A stretch of DNA of 6,177 nucleotides from the NCBI GenBank assembly GCA_934234275.1, contig CAKQHU010000084.1, forward strand, positions 1 to 6,177, read 5' to 3'. The first letter of the stretch is position 1. Every line of letters begins with the position of its first letter. Below, piece after piece: positions 1 to 4,663 of the stretch. The DNA is from an uncultured Phascolarctobacterium sp. (GTDB lineage: Bacteria; Bacillota; Negativicutes; Acidaminococcales; Acidaminococcaceae). A program made the position numbers and the translations under genes. The notes beneath the pieces are model-generated. The model saw nothing but the letters and a program-made list of their open reading frames with translations. It was not told the DNA's origin and made no database searches.

Positions 1-38
1 TTAAAGCCGTGGTATACGGCATTTATTGCTAAAGTCAT
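1..38 (-). CDS. 5' end of an unidentified gene (12 codons visible)
   Basis: Reading leftward, an ATG at 38..36 opens a frame that runs off the left edge; the visible residues are MTLAINAVYHGF. The start is supported by an AGGAGG ribosome binding site at 49..44, five bases upstream, and by a well-formed promoter (72-101). The fragment is too short to assign to a family, and I do not recognise it. It is transcribed divergently from the ribbon-helix-helix gene at 213, so it is a plausible target of that regulator, but this is only an inference from the arrangement. Confidence 0.6.
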   Translation of the reverse strand, partial: MTLAINAVYHGF

Positions 39-71
39 TGTTGCCTCCTAAAAATTTACACTATGGTATTT

Positions 72-101
72 ATTATAACATATTTGCATATCTATTGTCT
101 G
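72..101 (-). promoter_or_regulatory. Promoter of the leftward partial gene (extended -10)
   Basis: On the minus strand a perfect TATAAT (77..72) is preceded by TGT, giving the extended -10 form TGnTATAAT. A -35-like CAGACA (101..96, 4 of 6 matches to TTGACA) lies 18 bases upstream. Transcription would begin near position 65, leaving a leader of about 27 bases before the ATG at 38. Confidence 0.65.
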
Positions 102-114
102 AAATTCTTGTAAA

Positions 115-133
115 AACAGTTAGCTGTTGCTAA
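115..133. promoter_or_regulatory. Candidate operator between the divergent promoters
   Basis: Two overlapping inverted repeats lie here: AACAG-TTAG-CTGTT (115-128) and TTAGC-TGTT-GCTAA (120-133). They fall in the 46-base gap between the two outward-facing -35 boxes (96-101 and 148-153), where a bound regulator could affect both promoters. The adjacent gene encodes a ribbon-helix-helix protein, a family whose dimers commonly bind short repeated half-sites and regulate their own gene. The arms are only 5 bp, so chance is a real alternative. Confidence 0.35.
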
Positions 134-147
134 AAAAGATTATCTCC

Positions 148-176
148 TTGCCAAAAGCGCTGTTCTTGCCTATAAT
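148..176 (+). promoter_or_regulatory. Promoter of the ribbon-helix-helix gene
   Basis: TTGCCA (148-153, 5 of 6 matches to the -35 consensus) and a perfect TATAAT (171-176) are separated by the ideal 17 bases. Transcription would start near 183, about 30 bases before the ATG at 213. Confidence 0.8.
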
Positions 177-212
177 AATTAGTAGAATAGTCAGAATCTG
201 GAGGGAGTATTC

Positions 213-476
213 ATGGAAGAAGCACGCTTTACACTGCGCATTCATCCTATTATTATGAATAAGATGAAGCATTTGGCAAAGATAAATGGCCGTTCGGTCA
301 ATAAGGAAATCGAACAGATTTTGAAATGGGTTATTGATGATTACGAGCGCCAATACGGCAAAATTGAGCTGACCAAGGCGGAAATGCCGGGCTTCAGCAC
401 AGGCGCAACGGTTAAGGAAGCGCCGGAGCAGCCTATGGAAATGCTCTTCGGTTTGGATAATAAAAGCAAAAAATAA
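213..476 (+). CDS. Arc-type ribbon-helix-helix DNA-binding protein
   Basis: This 87-residue protein is probably a transcriptional regulator acting as a dimer or higher oligomer on DNA. Residues 3-10 (EARFTLRI) match the beta-strand that ribbon-helix-helix dimers insert into the major groove, with R5, T7 and R9 on alternating positions. Residues 12-25 form helix A. An NGRSVNKEI segment (25-33) is the typical Arc-family turn and start of helix B, which runs to about 47. The remaining 40 residues are polar, contain prolines, and match no domain I know; they may hold a partner- or effector-binding role. The start is well supported: GGAGG at 200-204 lies 8 bases before the ATG, behind a good promoter. 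No toxin gene follows, so this is not an obvious antitoxin; the next gene converges on it. The fold assignment is secure, while the regulated targets are unknown. The divergent gene at the left edge is the first candidate. Confidence 0.85.
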   Translation: MEEARFTLRIHPIIMNKMKHLAKINGRSVNKEIEQILKWVIDDYERQYGKIELTKAEMPGFSTGATVKEAPEQPMEMLFGLDNKSKK

Positions 477-513
477 TATGTAGGCTCCCCTGCCCTACGC
501 TATACAAATAATT

Positions 514-543
514 AAGGCACTACTGCGCTCACAGTAGTGCCTT
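514..543. terminator. Hairpin between convergent genes, likely bidirectional terminator
   Basis: A perfect 12-bp stem (514-525 with 532-543, arms beginning AAGGCAC) closes a 6-base loop. It lies between the end of the plus-strand ribbon-helix-helix gene (476) and the end of the minus-strand transporter gene (556). The T-rich tails are imperfect in both directions (TTTAGTGTTT rightward, AATTATTT leftward). Termination on both sides is therefore likely from placement and stem strength, though less certain than at a hairpin with a clean U-run. Confidence 0.75.
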
Positions 544-555
544 TAGTGTTTATGC

Positions 556-1551
556 TTATTTTGCTATTGCGTGCTCCTTCAGCTCCAGCTTTTGCTTTTC
601 TTCTACCTCTTTAATGCGGCAGCTGGCGAAAATAGAACCGGAAACGTTATGCCATACGCTGAAAATAGCGCCCGGAAGTGTAGCCAGCGGGTTAGCGGCG
701 AAGTTTGCGGTTGCCAGTGCAAGTGCCAGACCACTGTTCTGCATTGCAACCTCAATAGCGATAGATGTTTCCTTAGCGTAGGATACCTTCATCAGACGCG
801 CCATGCCCAGGCCCAGAGCCATACCAATGCCGTTGTGCAGGACAACAGCCAGCATTACGATCAGACCGCAGCTCATCAGCTTAGCAGCGTTAACAGCAAC
901 GATACCGTCGATAATGGTTACAATCGCTACAACGGAAACCAGCGGCAGAATACCGCCCAGCTTGACGATGGTTTCGTGGAAAAGGCTGTTTAAGATGATA
1001 CCTGCAAGCACAGGCAGCAGCACAATCTTCACTACGGAAAGCACCATAGCCATAAAGCTTACCTCTACCCAGGAGCCAGCCAGCAGGTACACCAGCGCAG
1101 GTGTTACCAGCGGTGCAATCAAGGTCGAAGTGATGGTCATGCCTACGGATAAGGGAACGTCACCCTTAGCGATGTAGGCAATAACGTTGCTGGCAGTACC
1201 GCCGGGGCAGCAGCCTACGAGGATAACGCCCAGAGCGATATCAGTATCAAGATTCATCACTACAGCCAACAGGTAGGCTGCCAGGGGCATAATAGTGTAT
1301 TGCAGGATACAGCCGGAAATAACCTCCTTAGGTCGGGAAAAGACGATTTGGAAGTCCTCGCGCTTGATGGTCAGGCCCATGCCGAACATTGCCGTGCCCA
1401 GGAAGAGAGCGGTATACTGTGGAATCCACATGAATTTTTGCGGATGGGTGAAAGCAATCGCAGAGGTGATTAAAATCACGACGGCGATGTACTTGGATAA
1501 CAATCCGCTTACCTTGCCAATGATGTTTAAAACGCTGTTTTGCTCGTTCAT
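556..1551 (-). CDS. Bile acid:sodium symporter (BASS) family transporter
   Basis: A 331-residue inner-membrane protein with about nine to ten hydrophobic segments, the size and pattern of bacterial BASS/SBF transporters, which couple uptake of an organic anion to sodium. The first crossover signature is CCPGGTASN (114-122), the second EVAMQNSGLA (267-276). The residues I recall as sodium ligands in the Neisseria ASBT structure (Q77, S114, N115, S128, T132, E260, Q264) all have counterparts here at a constant offset of seven: Q84, S121, N122, S135, T139, E267 and Q271. Sodium coupling is therefore probably intact. The substrate cannot be read from sequence: relatives move bile acids, pantoate-type compounds (PanS) or other carboxylates. 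The C-terminus (314-331) is a charged, probably cytoplasmic helix. The start is supported by AAGGAGG at 1567..1561, nine bases before the ATG. An XRE regulator gene lies just upstream in the same direction. Confidence 0.9.
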   Translation of the reverse strand: MNEQNSVLNIIGKVSGLLSKYIAVVILITSAIAFTHPQKFMWIPQYTALFLGTAMFGMGLTIKREDFQIVFSRPKEVISGCILQYTIMPLAAYLLAVVMNLDTDIALGVILVGCCPGGTASNVIAYIAKGDVPLSVGMTITSTLIAPLVTPALVYLLAGSWVEVSFMAMVLSVVKIVLLPVLAGIILNSLFHETIVKLGGILPLVSVVAIVTIIDGIVAVNAAKLMSCGLIVMLAVVLHNGIGMALGLGMARLMKVSYAKETSIAIEVAMQNSGLALALATANFAANPLATLPGAIFSVWHNVSGSIFASCRIKEVEEKQKLELKEHAIAK

Positions 1552-1555
1552 ATTA

Positions 1556-1624
1556 AATTGCCTCCTTACATGTATGCTGCCCTGGGGCAGTCACGCTGTT
1601 AATTGCCTCGAGCAGAAGCAATTA
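1556..1624 (-). promoter_or_regulatory. Structured 5' leader of the BASS gene with alternative pairings
   Basis: In the minus-strand RNA, AAUUGCUUC (1623..1615) pairs with GAGGCAAUU (1609..1601) across a 5-base loop. The stem has 9 bp including one G-U pair, plus one further outer A-U pair. The pairing works fully only in the minus-strand RNA; the plus strand has a C-A mismatch at the G-U position. The same GAGGCAATT occurs again at 1564..1556, overlapping the ribosome binding site (AAGGAGG, 1567..1561), so the upstream arm could instead pair there and hide that site. A second small hairpin (CTGCC-CCAG-GGCAG, 1590..1577) lies between the two. No known riboswitch class is recognised, and a regulatory role is inference. 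Confidence 0.4.
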
Positions 1625-1631
1625 CATGGGT

Positions 1632-1660
1632 ATTGTACCACAAAAAGGAGGAAAAATCCA
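1632..1660 (-). promoter_or_regulatory. Probable promoter of the BASS gene (extended -10)
   Basis: TACAAT at 1637..1632 (5 of 6 matches) is preceded by TGG, giving an extended -10 (TGnTACAAT). The best -35 at 17-bp spacing is TGGATT (1660..1655), only 3 of 6 matches, so recognition would depend on the extended -10 or an activator. Transcription would start near 1625, just before the leader hairpin, giving a leader of about 74 bases. Confidence 0.5.
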
Positions 1661-1671
1661 TGCCCGGATTT
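1642..1671 (-). terminator. Weak possible terminator after the XRE gene
   Basis: In the minus-strand RNA, AAAUCC (1671..1666) pairs with GGAUUU (1659..1654) around the loop GGGCAU; one G-U pair can extend the stem to 7 bp. It is followed by UUCCUCC and then UUUUU (1646..1642). The stem is AU-rich and the U-run is interrupted, so termination would be partial at best. Some XRE transcripts may read through into the BASS gene. Confidence 0.3.
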
Positions 1672-1675
1672 ATTA

Positions 1676-1891
1676 TCAGCAGGCCTCCAGCAGGTGCGAC
1701 ACCTTCACCTGCAGCTTGTCGGCGATGCGGAATACCAGGTCCATACTCGGGCGCGCGCTGCCGTGCTCGATTTTGCTCAAATACTGCGGAGTAATGCCTA
1801 TCTGCTCTGCGAGCATCCCCTGCCCCAGCTCCTGCATGATTCTGTAATAACGTATTTTTCTGCCCATTTCTACATACTTTTCGCAATACAT
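1676..1891 (-). CDS. Small XRE-family helix-turn-helix regulator
   Basis: This 71-residue protein is essentially a single Cro/C1-type DNA-binding domain without an effector domain. Residues 9-20 form helix 1 (GRKIRYYRIM). Residues 24-31 (QGMLAEQI) and 34-43 (TPQYLSKIEH) are the helix-turn-helix with its recognition helix. The following ARPSMDLVFRIADKL (46-60) is the usual next helix pair of HTH_3 proteins. I chose the ATG at 1891 because AGAGGAG lies about 10 bases upstream. A second in-frame ATG at 1867 would still keep the domain but lacks a comparable site. The protein ends with TGA at 1678..1676, and the BASS gene begins 124 bases further on in the same direction, so it may regulate that transporter, itself, or both. 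Such short proteins also occur as phage- or plasmid-type repressors, but nothing mobile is visible nearby. Confidence 0.85.
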   Translation of the reverse strand: MYCEKYVEMGRKIRYYRIMQELGQGMLAEQIGITPQYLSKIEHGSARPSMDLVFRIADKLQVKVSHLLEAC

Positions 1892-1914
1892 ATATCATCC
1901 ACTCCTCTACTTCT

Positions 1915-1935
1915 TACTGATTATAGCTTACAGTA
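1915..1935 (-). promoter_or_regulatory. XRE gene -10 box inside an inverted repeat
   Basis: A perfect TATAAT lies at 1925..1920, with transcription expected near 1913 and a leader of about 20 bases. No convincing -35 is present at 16-18 bp spacing. The box is embedded in TACTG-N11-CAGTA (1915-1919 and 1931-1935), a symmetrical 21-base site of the size XRE dimers usually bind. Self-repression by blocking the -10 is a reasonable inference; 5-bp arms could also arise by chance. Confidence 0.45.
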
Positions 1936-2000
1936 TTTCCGGCATTTCTTCATGTAAAAAAAGGTGCGAAGACTGCCTTTATACTGCTTGCCAAAGTAAA

Positions 2001-2031
2001 TGCAGGCACATTCCTGAAAAATGTGCCGGCA
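2001..2031. repeat. Inverted repeat (31 bases) upstream of the XRE gene
   Basis: The arms TGC-A-GGCACATT (2001-2012) and AATGTGCC-G-GCA (2020-2031) form 11 bp with one A/G mismatch around a 7-base loop. No T-run follows on either side, so it is a poor terminator candidate. It lies between the WYL-gene terminator and the XRE promoter, more than 70 bases from that -10 box. It could be a regulator-binding site or part of an untranslated RNA. No coding sequence covers it. Confidence 0.5.
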
Positions 2032-2047
2032 ATCAGTGTTGTTTTGC

Positions 2048-2065
2048 ATTATGCCTTAGCATAAT
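2048..2065. repeat. Short perfect inverted repeat (ATTATGC-CTTA-GCATAAT)
   Basis: Seven-base perfect arms at 2048-2054 and 2059-2065 surround a 4-base centre. The element sits between the 31-base inverted repeat and the WYL-gene terminator. It could be an operator; it lacks a poly-T tail for termination. The interval 1936-2073 holds these repeats and no recognisable gene. Confidence 0.4.
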
Positions 2066-2073
2066 CTTATTAT

Positions 2074-2106
2074 AAAAAATAGGATAGCCAGAGATTGGCT
2101 ATCCTA
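2074..2106 (-). terminator. Rho-independent terminator of the WYL-regulator gene
   Basis: A perfect 10-bp stem (arms AGGATAGCCA at 2081-2090 and its complement at 2096-2105, plus one outer T-A pair) closes the 5-base loop. On the minus strand it is followed by ATTTTTT (2080..2074), a good U-run. It lies 53 bases past the WYL-gene stop. An A-run precedes the stem on that strand, and the reverse strand also carries a T-run after an A-run, so weak two-way activity is possible. Confidence 0.85.
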
Positions 2107-2158
2107 AAAAATTTTTTGAGAAATTTTTAGATATTTTTTGCGAAAATGAATTTTGTGC

Positions 2159-3130
2159 TTAGTTTACCGGTATTTCCTGTCTGGAAATAACCTCAATCAG
2201 CTCGCCCTGACTTTTCAGCCAGATATCAATGCCCTTGCCGAAAACCTCCGCTTCGATAAGCGTGCCGTTTTCGCCCTCCTCTACTACCTTGGCGGTAGGC
2301 AGGCGGTCAAGGATGTACTCGTAGCTGCCGCCTTTAAACAGGAAGCGCAGGCGTTGCAGATGACCGCCGTACATAAACTGGATGCGCTTGCGGAATTCAC
2401 CCTCCTCAAAGCGCTTGGAATACGGGACGGCAAAATGCGTTTCGGTGACGGTAAAGCTGTTGATGCGGTCGATGCGGTAGATAGTCGGGAAGGGATCGTT
2501 TTCTATCTCGAATTTGAGCTCCTCCTTTTCCTTGGGCACAATGAAGCCTGCCAGATAAAAGTAAAATTCGGAGAACATGATGCCTACGGGCTGCAGTCTG
2601 CGCTGCACCAGCACACCGTCGGTGCGGCGGTAGTTAATGATTATCTCCAGATGCTCATGCACAGCGCCGCTAATCTCCCACATCTTCTTCAGAAACTTAT
2701 CTTTGTGCTGTGGTTCTACATAAAGCAGCTTTTCGTTGCCTATAAGCTCGCTCACGCGCTGTTGCTCCGTTTTAGGGATACAGCAGTCAATCAGCTTATC
2801 AAGAATCGGATACAGCTCCTTTTTGGTGAATGCCCTGCTCTCCAACAGTATTTTGAGCGTGGCGAAAACCTCCTCGTTGGACAGCAGATTGCGTGAGGGC
2901 GGTACAAGCTGGTAAGCGCCGAGCTTCTGGTTGTAGACCAAATCCTGCACCAGGCCTGATGCTTCGTTCTGCTCATGTAAAAAGGACCGCAGGTCTTCTA
3001 TGTCGCGCTGAATAGAGCGTAAGGAGCAGCCGAAGCGTTGGGCCTCCTCCTTCTTGTAGAGCATTTTGCCGTCTACCAGGCGCGAATACATATAGAGCAA
3101 ACGATCCTTTGCGATGCGTAAATCTGTCAT
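2159..3130 (-). CDS. WYL-domain transcriptional regulator (HTH-WYL-WCX)
   Basis: This 323-residue protein has the layout of WYL regulators, DNA-binding proteins whose WYL domain is thought to bind a nucleic-acid or small ligand. Residues about 7-50 are a winged helix-turn-helix: KEEAQRFGCSLRSIQRDIEDL (27-47) contains the typical RSIQRDI recognition helix. A helical linker runs to about 145. The WYL domain (about 150-225) carries INYRRTDG (165-172) and then RRLQPVGIMFSEFYFYLAGF; the signature tryptophan is replaced, giving F191-Y192-L193. The domain ends with YRIDRI (218-223). A C-terminal extension (about 255-320) includes GIDIWLKSQGE, like WCX domains. The start is supported by GGGAGG at 3144..3139, eight bases before the ATG. 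The gene has its own promoter and terminator, and no CRISPR, defence or repair gene is linked here, so the target is unknown. Confidence 0.88.
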   Translation of the reverse strand: MTDLRIAKDRLLYMYSRLVDGKMLYKKEEAQRFGCSLRSIQRDIEDLRSFLHEQNEASGLVQDLVYNQKLGAYQLVPPSRNLLSNEEVFATLKILLESRAFTKKELYPILDKLIDCCIPKTEQQRVSELIGNEKLLYVEPQHKDKFLKKMWEISGAVHEHLEIIINYRRTDGVLVQRRLQPVGIMFSEFYFYLAGFIVPKEKEELKFEIENDPFPTIYRIDRINSFTVTETHFAVPYSKRFEEGEFRKRIQFMYGGHLQRLRFLFKGGSYEYILDRLPTAKVVEEGENGTLIEAEVFGKGIDIWLKSQGELIEVISRQEIPVN

Positions 3131-3154
3131 TATTAGTTCCTCCCTGCCATGAAT

Positions 3155-3247
3155 TTTGCAAAGCGGCTTAGATGAAAAATTTTCTATAAACTAATTATAG
3201 CACAATCATTCTCTTAAGCAAACGTTTTGCCACCGGCTATAAGCAAA
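3155..3247. promoter_or_regulatory. Cluster of TTTGC/GCAAA half-sites around the WYL promoter
   Basis: Three arrangements of one 5-base half-site flank the promoter. There is a palindrome TTTGCAAA (3155-3162) in the leader, an inverted pair GCAAA-CGT-TTTGC (3218-3230) overlapping the -35, and a further GCAAA at 3243-3247. AAGCAAA occurs as a direct repeat at 3216-3222 and 3241-3247. Recurrence at one promoter suggests an operator array, perhaps for the WYL protein itself. The AT-rich background makes the motif easier to meet by chance. Confidence 0.35.
3194..3221 (-). promoter_or_regulatory. Promoter of the WYL-regulator gene (extended -10)
   Basis: A perfect TATAAT at 3199..3194 is preceded by TGC, giving TGnTATAAT. 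A weak -35, TTGCTT (3221..3216, 3 of 6 matches), lies 16 bases upstream. Transcription would begin near 3188, with a leader of roughly 57 bases before the ATG at 3130. Because trmFO ends upstream at 3335, this promoter separates the WYL gene from the topA-trmFO unit. Confidence 0.7.
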
Positions 3248-3277
3248 TTTTACCATAGTGGGAGGACACATATTGTC

Positions 3278-3322
3278 TTTCTCTAAAAATATTTTTGGCG
3301 TTTTCAGCATATTTCAGAGAAA
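3278..3322. repeat. Imperfect AT-rich inverted repeat downstream of trmFO
   Basis: The arms at 3278-3292 and 3309-3322 pair over about 14 bp with one bulged base and a G-U pair in the minus-strand RNA; the outer 7 bp (TTTCTCT with AGAGAAA) are perfect. It directly follows, and by one base overlaps, the trmFO terminator stem. It could be a second 3'-end structure that stabilises the message, but it has no U-run of its own. Nothing else was recognised in the stretch 3131-3334 apart from the WYL promoter elements. Confidence 0.35.
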
Positions 3323-3345
3323 ACAGGCAAAAATTTACGCCTGTT
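3316..3345 (-). terminator. Probable terminator of topA-trmFO, overlapping the trmFO stop
   Basis: In the minus-strand RNA, AACAGGC (3345..3339) pairs with GCCUGUU (3328..3322) around a 10-base loop that contains the trmFO stop codon (3337..3335); it is followed by UUCUCUG. The stem is 7 bp and the U-tract is broken, so efficiency is uncertain. The overlap with the stop codon means a ribosome finishing trmFO would cover the upstream arm. Confidence 0.5.
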
Positions 3346-4663
3346 CAGTTTTAAGCGCAGGCAGAAAGCCGTCAAGCGCTTCTAAAGCGCGTGCTGCAAT
3401 CTGAGCGTTCTTTTCTCTCTTTTTGCGGATGCGTACAGTGAGCGGCGGAATAAGGCCGAAGTTGATGTTCATCGGCTGGAAGTTTTCAATCGCCGGATTG
3501 CTGATGTAATTGGCCAATGCTCCGTGCGCGGTTACATCGGGGAATTCAACTTCAGGCAGCTCCAGTACCGCTCTAGCAGCAGCTAAACCGGCCATCAGTC
3601 CGGAGGCTGCCGATTCAACATAGCCTTCTACGCCAGTCATCTGTCCGGCAAAGTAGAAGCGCTTGTTGCTGCGCAGGTTGAAGTGCTTATCCAGCAGCTG
3701 CGGCGAATTCAGATAGGTGTTTTTGTGCATTACGCCGAAGCGGACGAACTCTGCATTCTCCAGACCGGGAATCATGCCGAAAACACGTCGTTGCTCCGGC
3801 CATTTGAGATGTGTCTGGAAGCCTACCAGGTTATAAAGGGAAGCTGCAGCGTTATCCTGACGCAGCTGAACTACTGCATATGCTTCCTTGCCGTTGCGCG
3901 GGTCAATGAGGCCTACTGGTTTCAGCGGGCCAAAGCGCATAGTGTCCTCGCCTCTTGCTGCCATTTCCTCGATAGGCATGCAGGCTTCAAATACATCATG
4001 CTCAAAATCCTTAACGGGAGCGCTTTCCGCATTGCAGAGAGCTTCCCAGAAGGCAACGTATTCTTCCTTCGTATAGAAGGGGCAGTTGAGGTAGTCGGCA
4101 CCGCCCTTGTCGTAGCGGGAGGCACGGTAAACCTTGTCATAGTCCAGGGAATCGGCGGTAACAATAGGTGCTGCCGCGTCAAAGAAGTGCAGGTATTCAG
4201 CCTGCAGCAGCTTTTTGATATCGGCGAAAAGCGCGTCACTGGTCAGCGGTCCGCTAGCTACGATGACAGTGCCTTCGAGGCTTTCAAGGTCGGTCACTTC
4301 TTCGTGGATGACGGTAACGAGCGGATTAGCCTTAACTGCCTCGGTTACGGCAGCGGCAAAGCCGTCGCGGTCAACAGCCAGAGCGCCGCCGGCAGGCACC
4401 TGATGCTCGTCAGCCTTTTGCATGATGAGAGAGCCTAAACGGCGCATTTCTTCCTTCAGCAGGCCGACAGCGTTTTCAATGTTGCCTGCGCGCAGGGAAT
4501 TGCTGCAGACAAGCTCGGCAAAATATGCGGTTTTATGTGCTTCGTCACTTTTTACGGGACGCATTTCGTGCAGGATTACAGGGATACCGTGGCGCGTGAG
4601 CTGGGTAACGGCTTCGCAGCCTGCCAGACCCGCACCGATTACATGTACAGGAGAGATAGTCAT
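3335..4663 (-). CDS. trmFO: Methylenetetrahydrofolate--tRNA-(uracil-5-)-methyltransferase TrmFO
   Basis: This enzyme makes 5-methyluridine at position 54 of the tRNA T-loop, taking the methylene group from methylenetetrahydrofolate and reducing it with FAD. The 442 residues match the family length (about 435-450). Residues 8-17 ([10 protein letters not shown]) are the GxGxxG FAD-binding loop. LVCSNSLR places a cysteine at 53 and [11 protein letters not shown] one at 228; these match the two catalytic or support cysteines I recall in Bacillus TrmFO (C53 and C226). [16 protein letters not shown] (340-355) is the conserved C-terminal FAD-contact segment, and [12 protein letters not shown] (397-408) is a family signature. 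The ATG directly follows the topA stop codon (TAA then ATG, no gap). The nearest Shine-Dalgarno-like AAAGG lies 13 bases upstream inside topA, so translation probably depends on ribosomes that have just finished topA. Assignment is near certain. Confidence 0.97.
   Translation of the reverse strand: MTISPVHVIGAGLAGCEAVTQLTRHGIPVILHEMRPVKSDEAHKTAYFAELVCSNSLRAGNIENAVGLLKEEMRRLGSLIMQKADEHQVPAGGALAVDRDGFAAAVTEAVKANPLVTVIHEEVTDLESLEGTVIVASGPLTSDALFADIKKLLQAEYLHFFDAAAPIVTADSLDYDKVYRASRYDKGGADYLNCPFYTKEEYVAFWEALCNAESAPVKDFEHDVFEACMPIEEMAARGEDTMRFGPLKPVGLIDPRNGKEAYAVVQLRQDNAAASLYNLVGFQTHLKWPEQRRVFGMIPGLENAEFVRFGVMHKNTYLNSPQLLDKHFNLRSNKRFYFAGQMTGVEGYVESAASGLMAGLAAARAVLELPEVEFPDVTAHGALANYISNPAIENFQPMNINFGLIPPLTVRIRKKREKNAQIAARALEALDGFLPALKTEQA

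Noticed and set aside
120..353. 77-codon minus-strand open frame across the RHH gene
   Set aside because: It is antisense to the RHH coding region and overlaps the divergent promoter region; no ribosome site.
571..1177. Two overlapping plus-strand open frames opposite the BASS gene
   Set aside because: These are antisense by-products of a clearly recognised transporter, without ribosome sites.
1599..1898. 99-codon minus-strand frame starting at the ATG at 1898
   Set aside because: It overlaps the XRE gene in another frame. The ATG lies only 7 bases from the XRE ATG, and the product lacks a recognisable domain, whereas the XRE frame encodes a full helix-turn-helix.
1958..1979. AAAGG...CCTTT followed by T7 on the minus strand, terminator-like
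   Set aside because: Only 5 bp of stem with an 11-base loop, and a much better terminator lies just upstream at 2074-2106.
2153..2896. 247-codon plus-strand open frame
   Set aside because: It is wholly antisense to the WYL regulator, whose domains and ribosome site are convincing; the antisense protein resembles nothing and has no start signals.
3227..3404. Plus-strand TTGCCA/TACCAT promoter-like pair, GGGAGG and a TTG start near 3273 leading into a short frame antisense to the trmFO end
   Set aside because: The -10 is poor (4 of 6), the start would be a rare TTG, and most of the frame is AT-rich intergenic sequence followed by antisense trmFO. The evidence is too weak for a gene.
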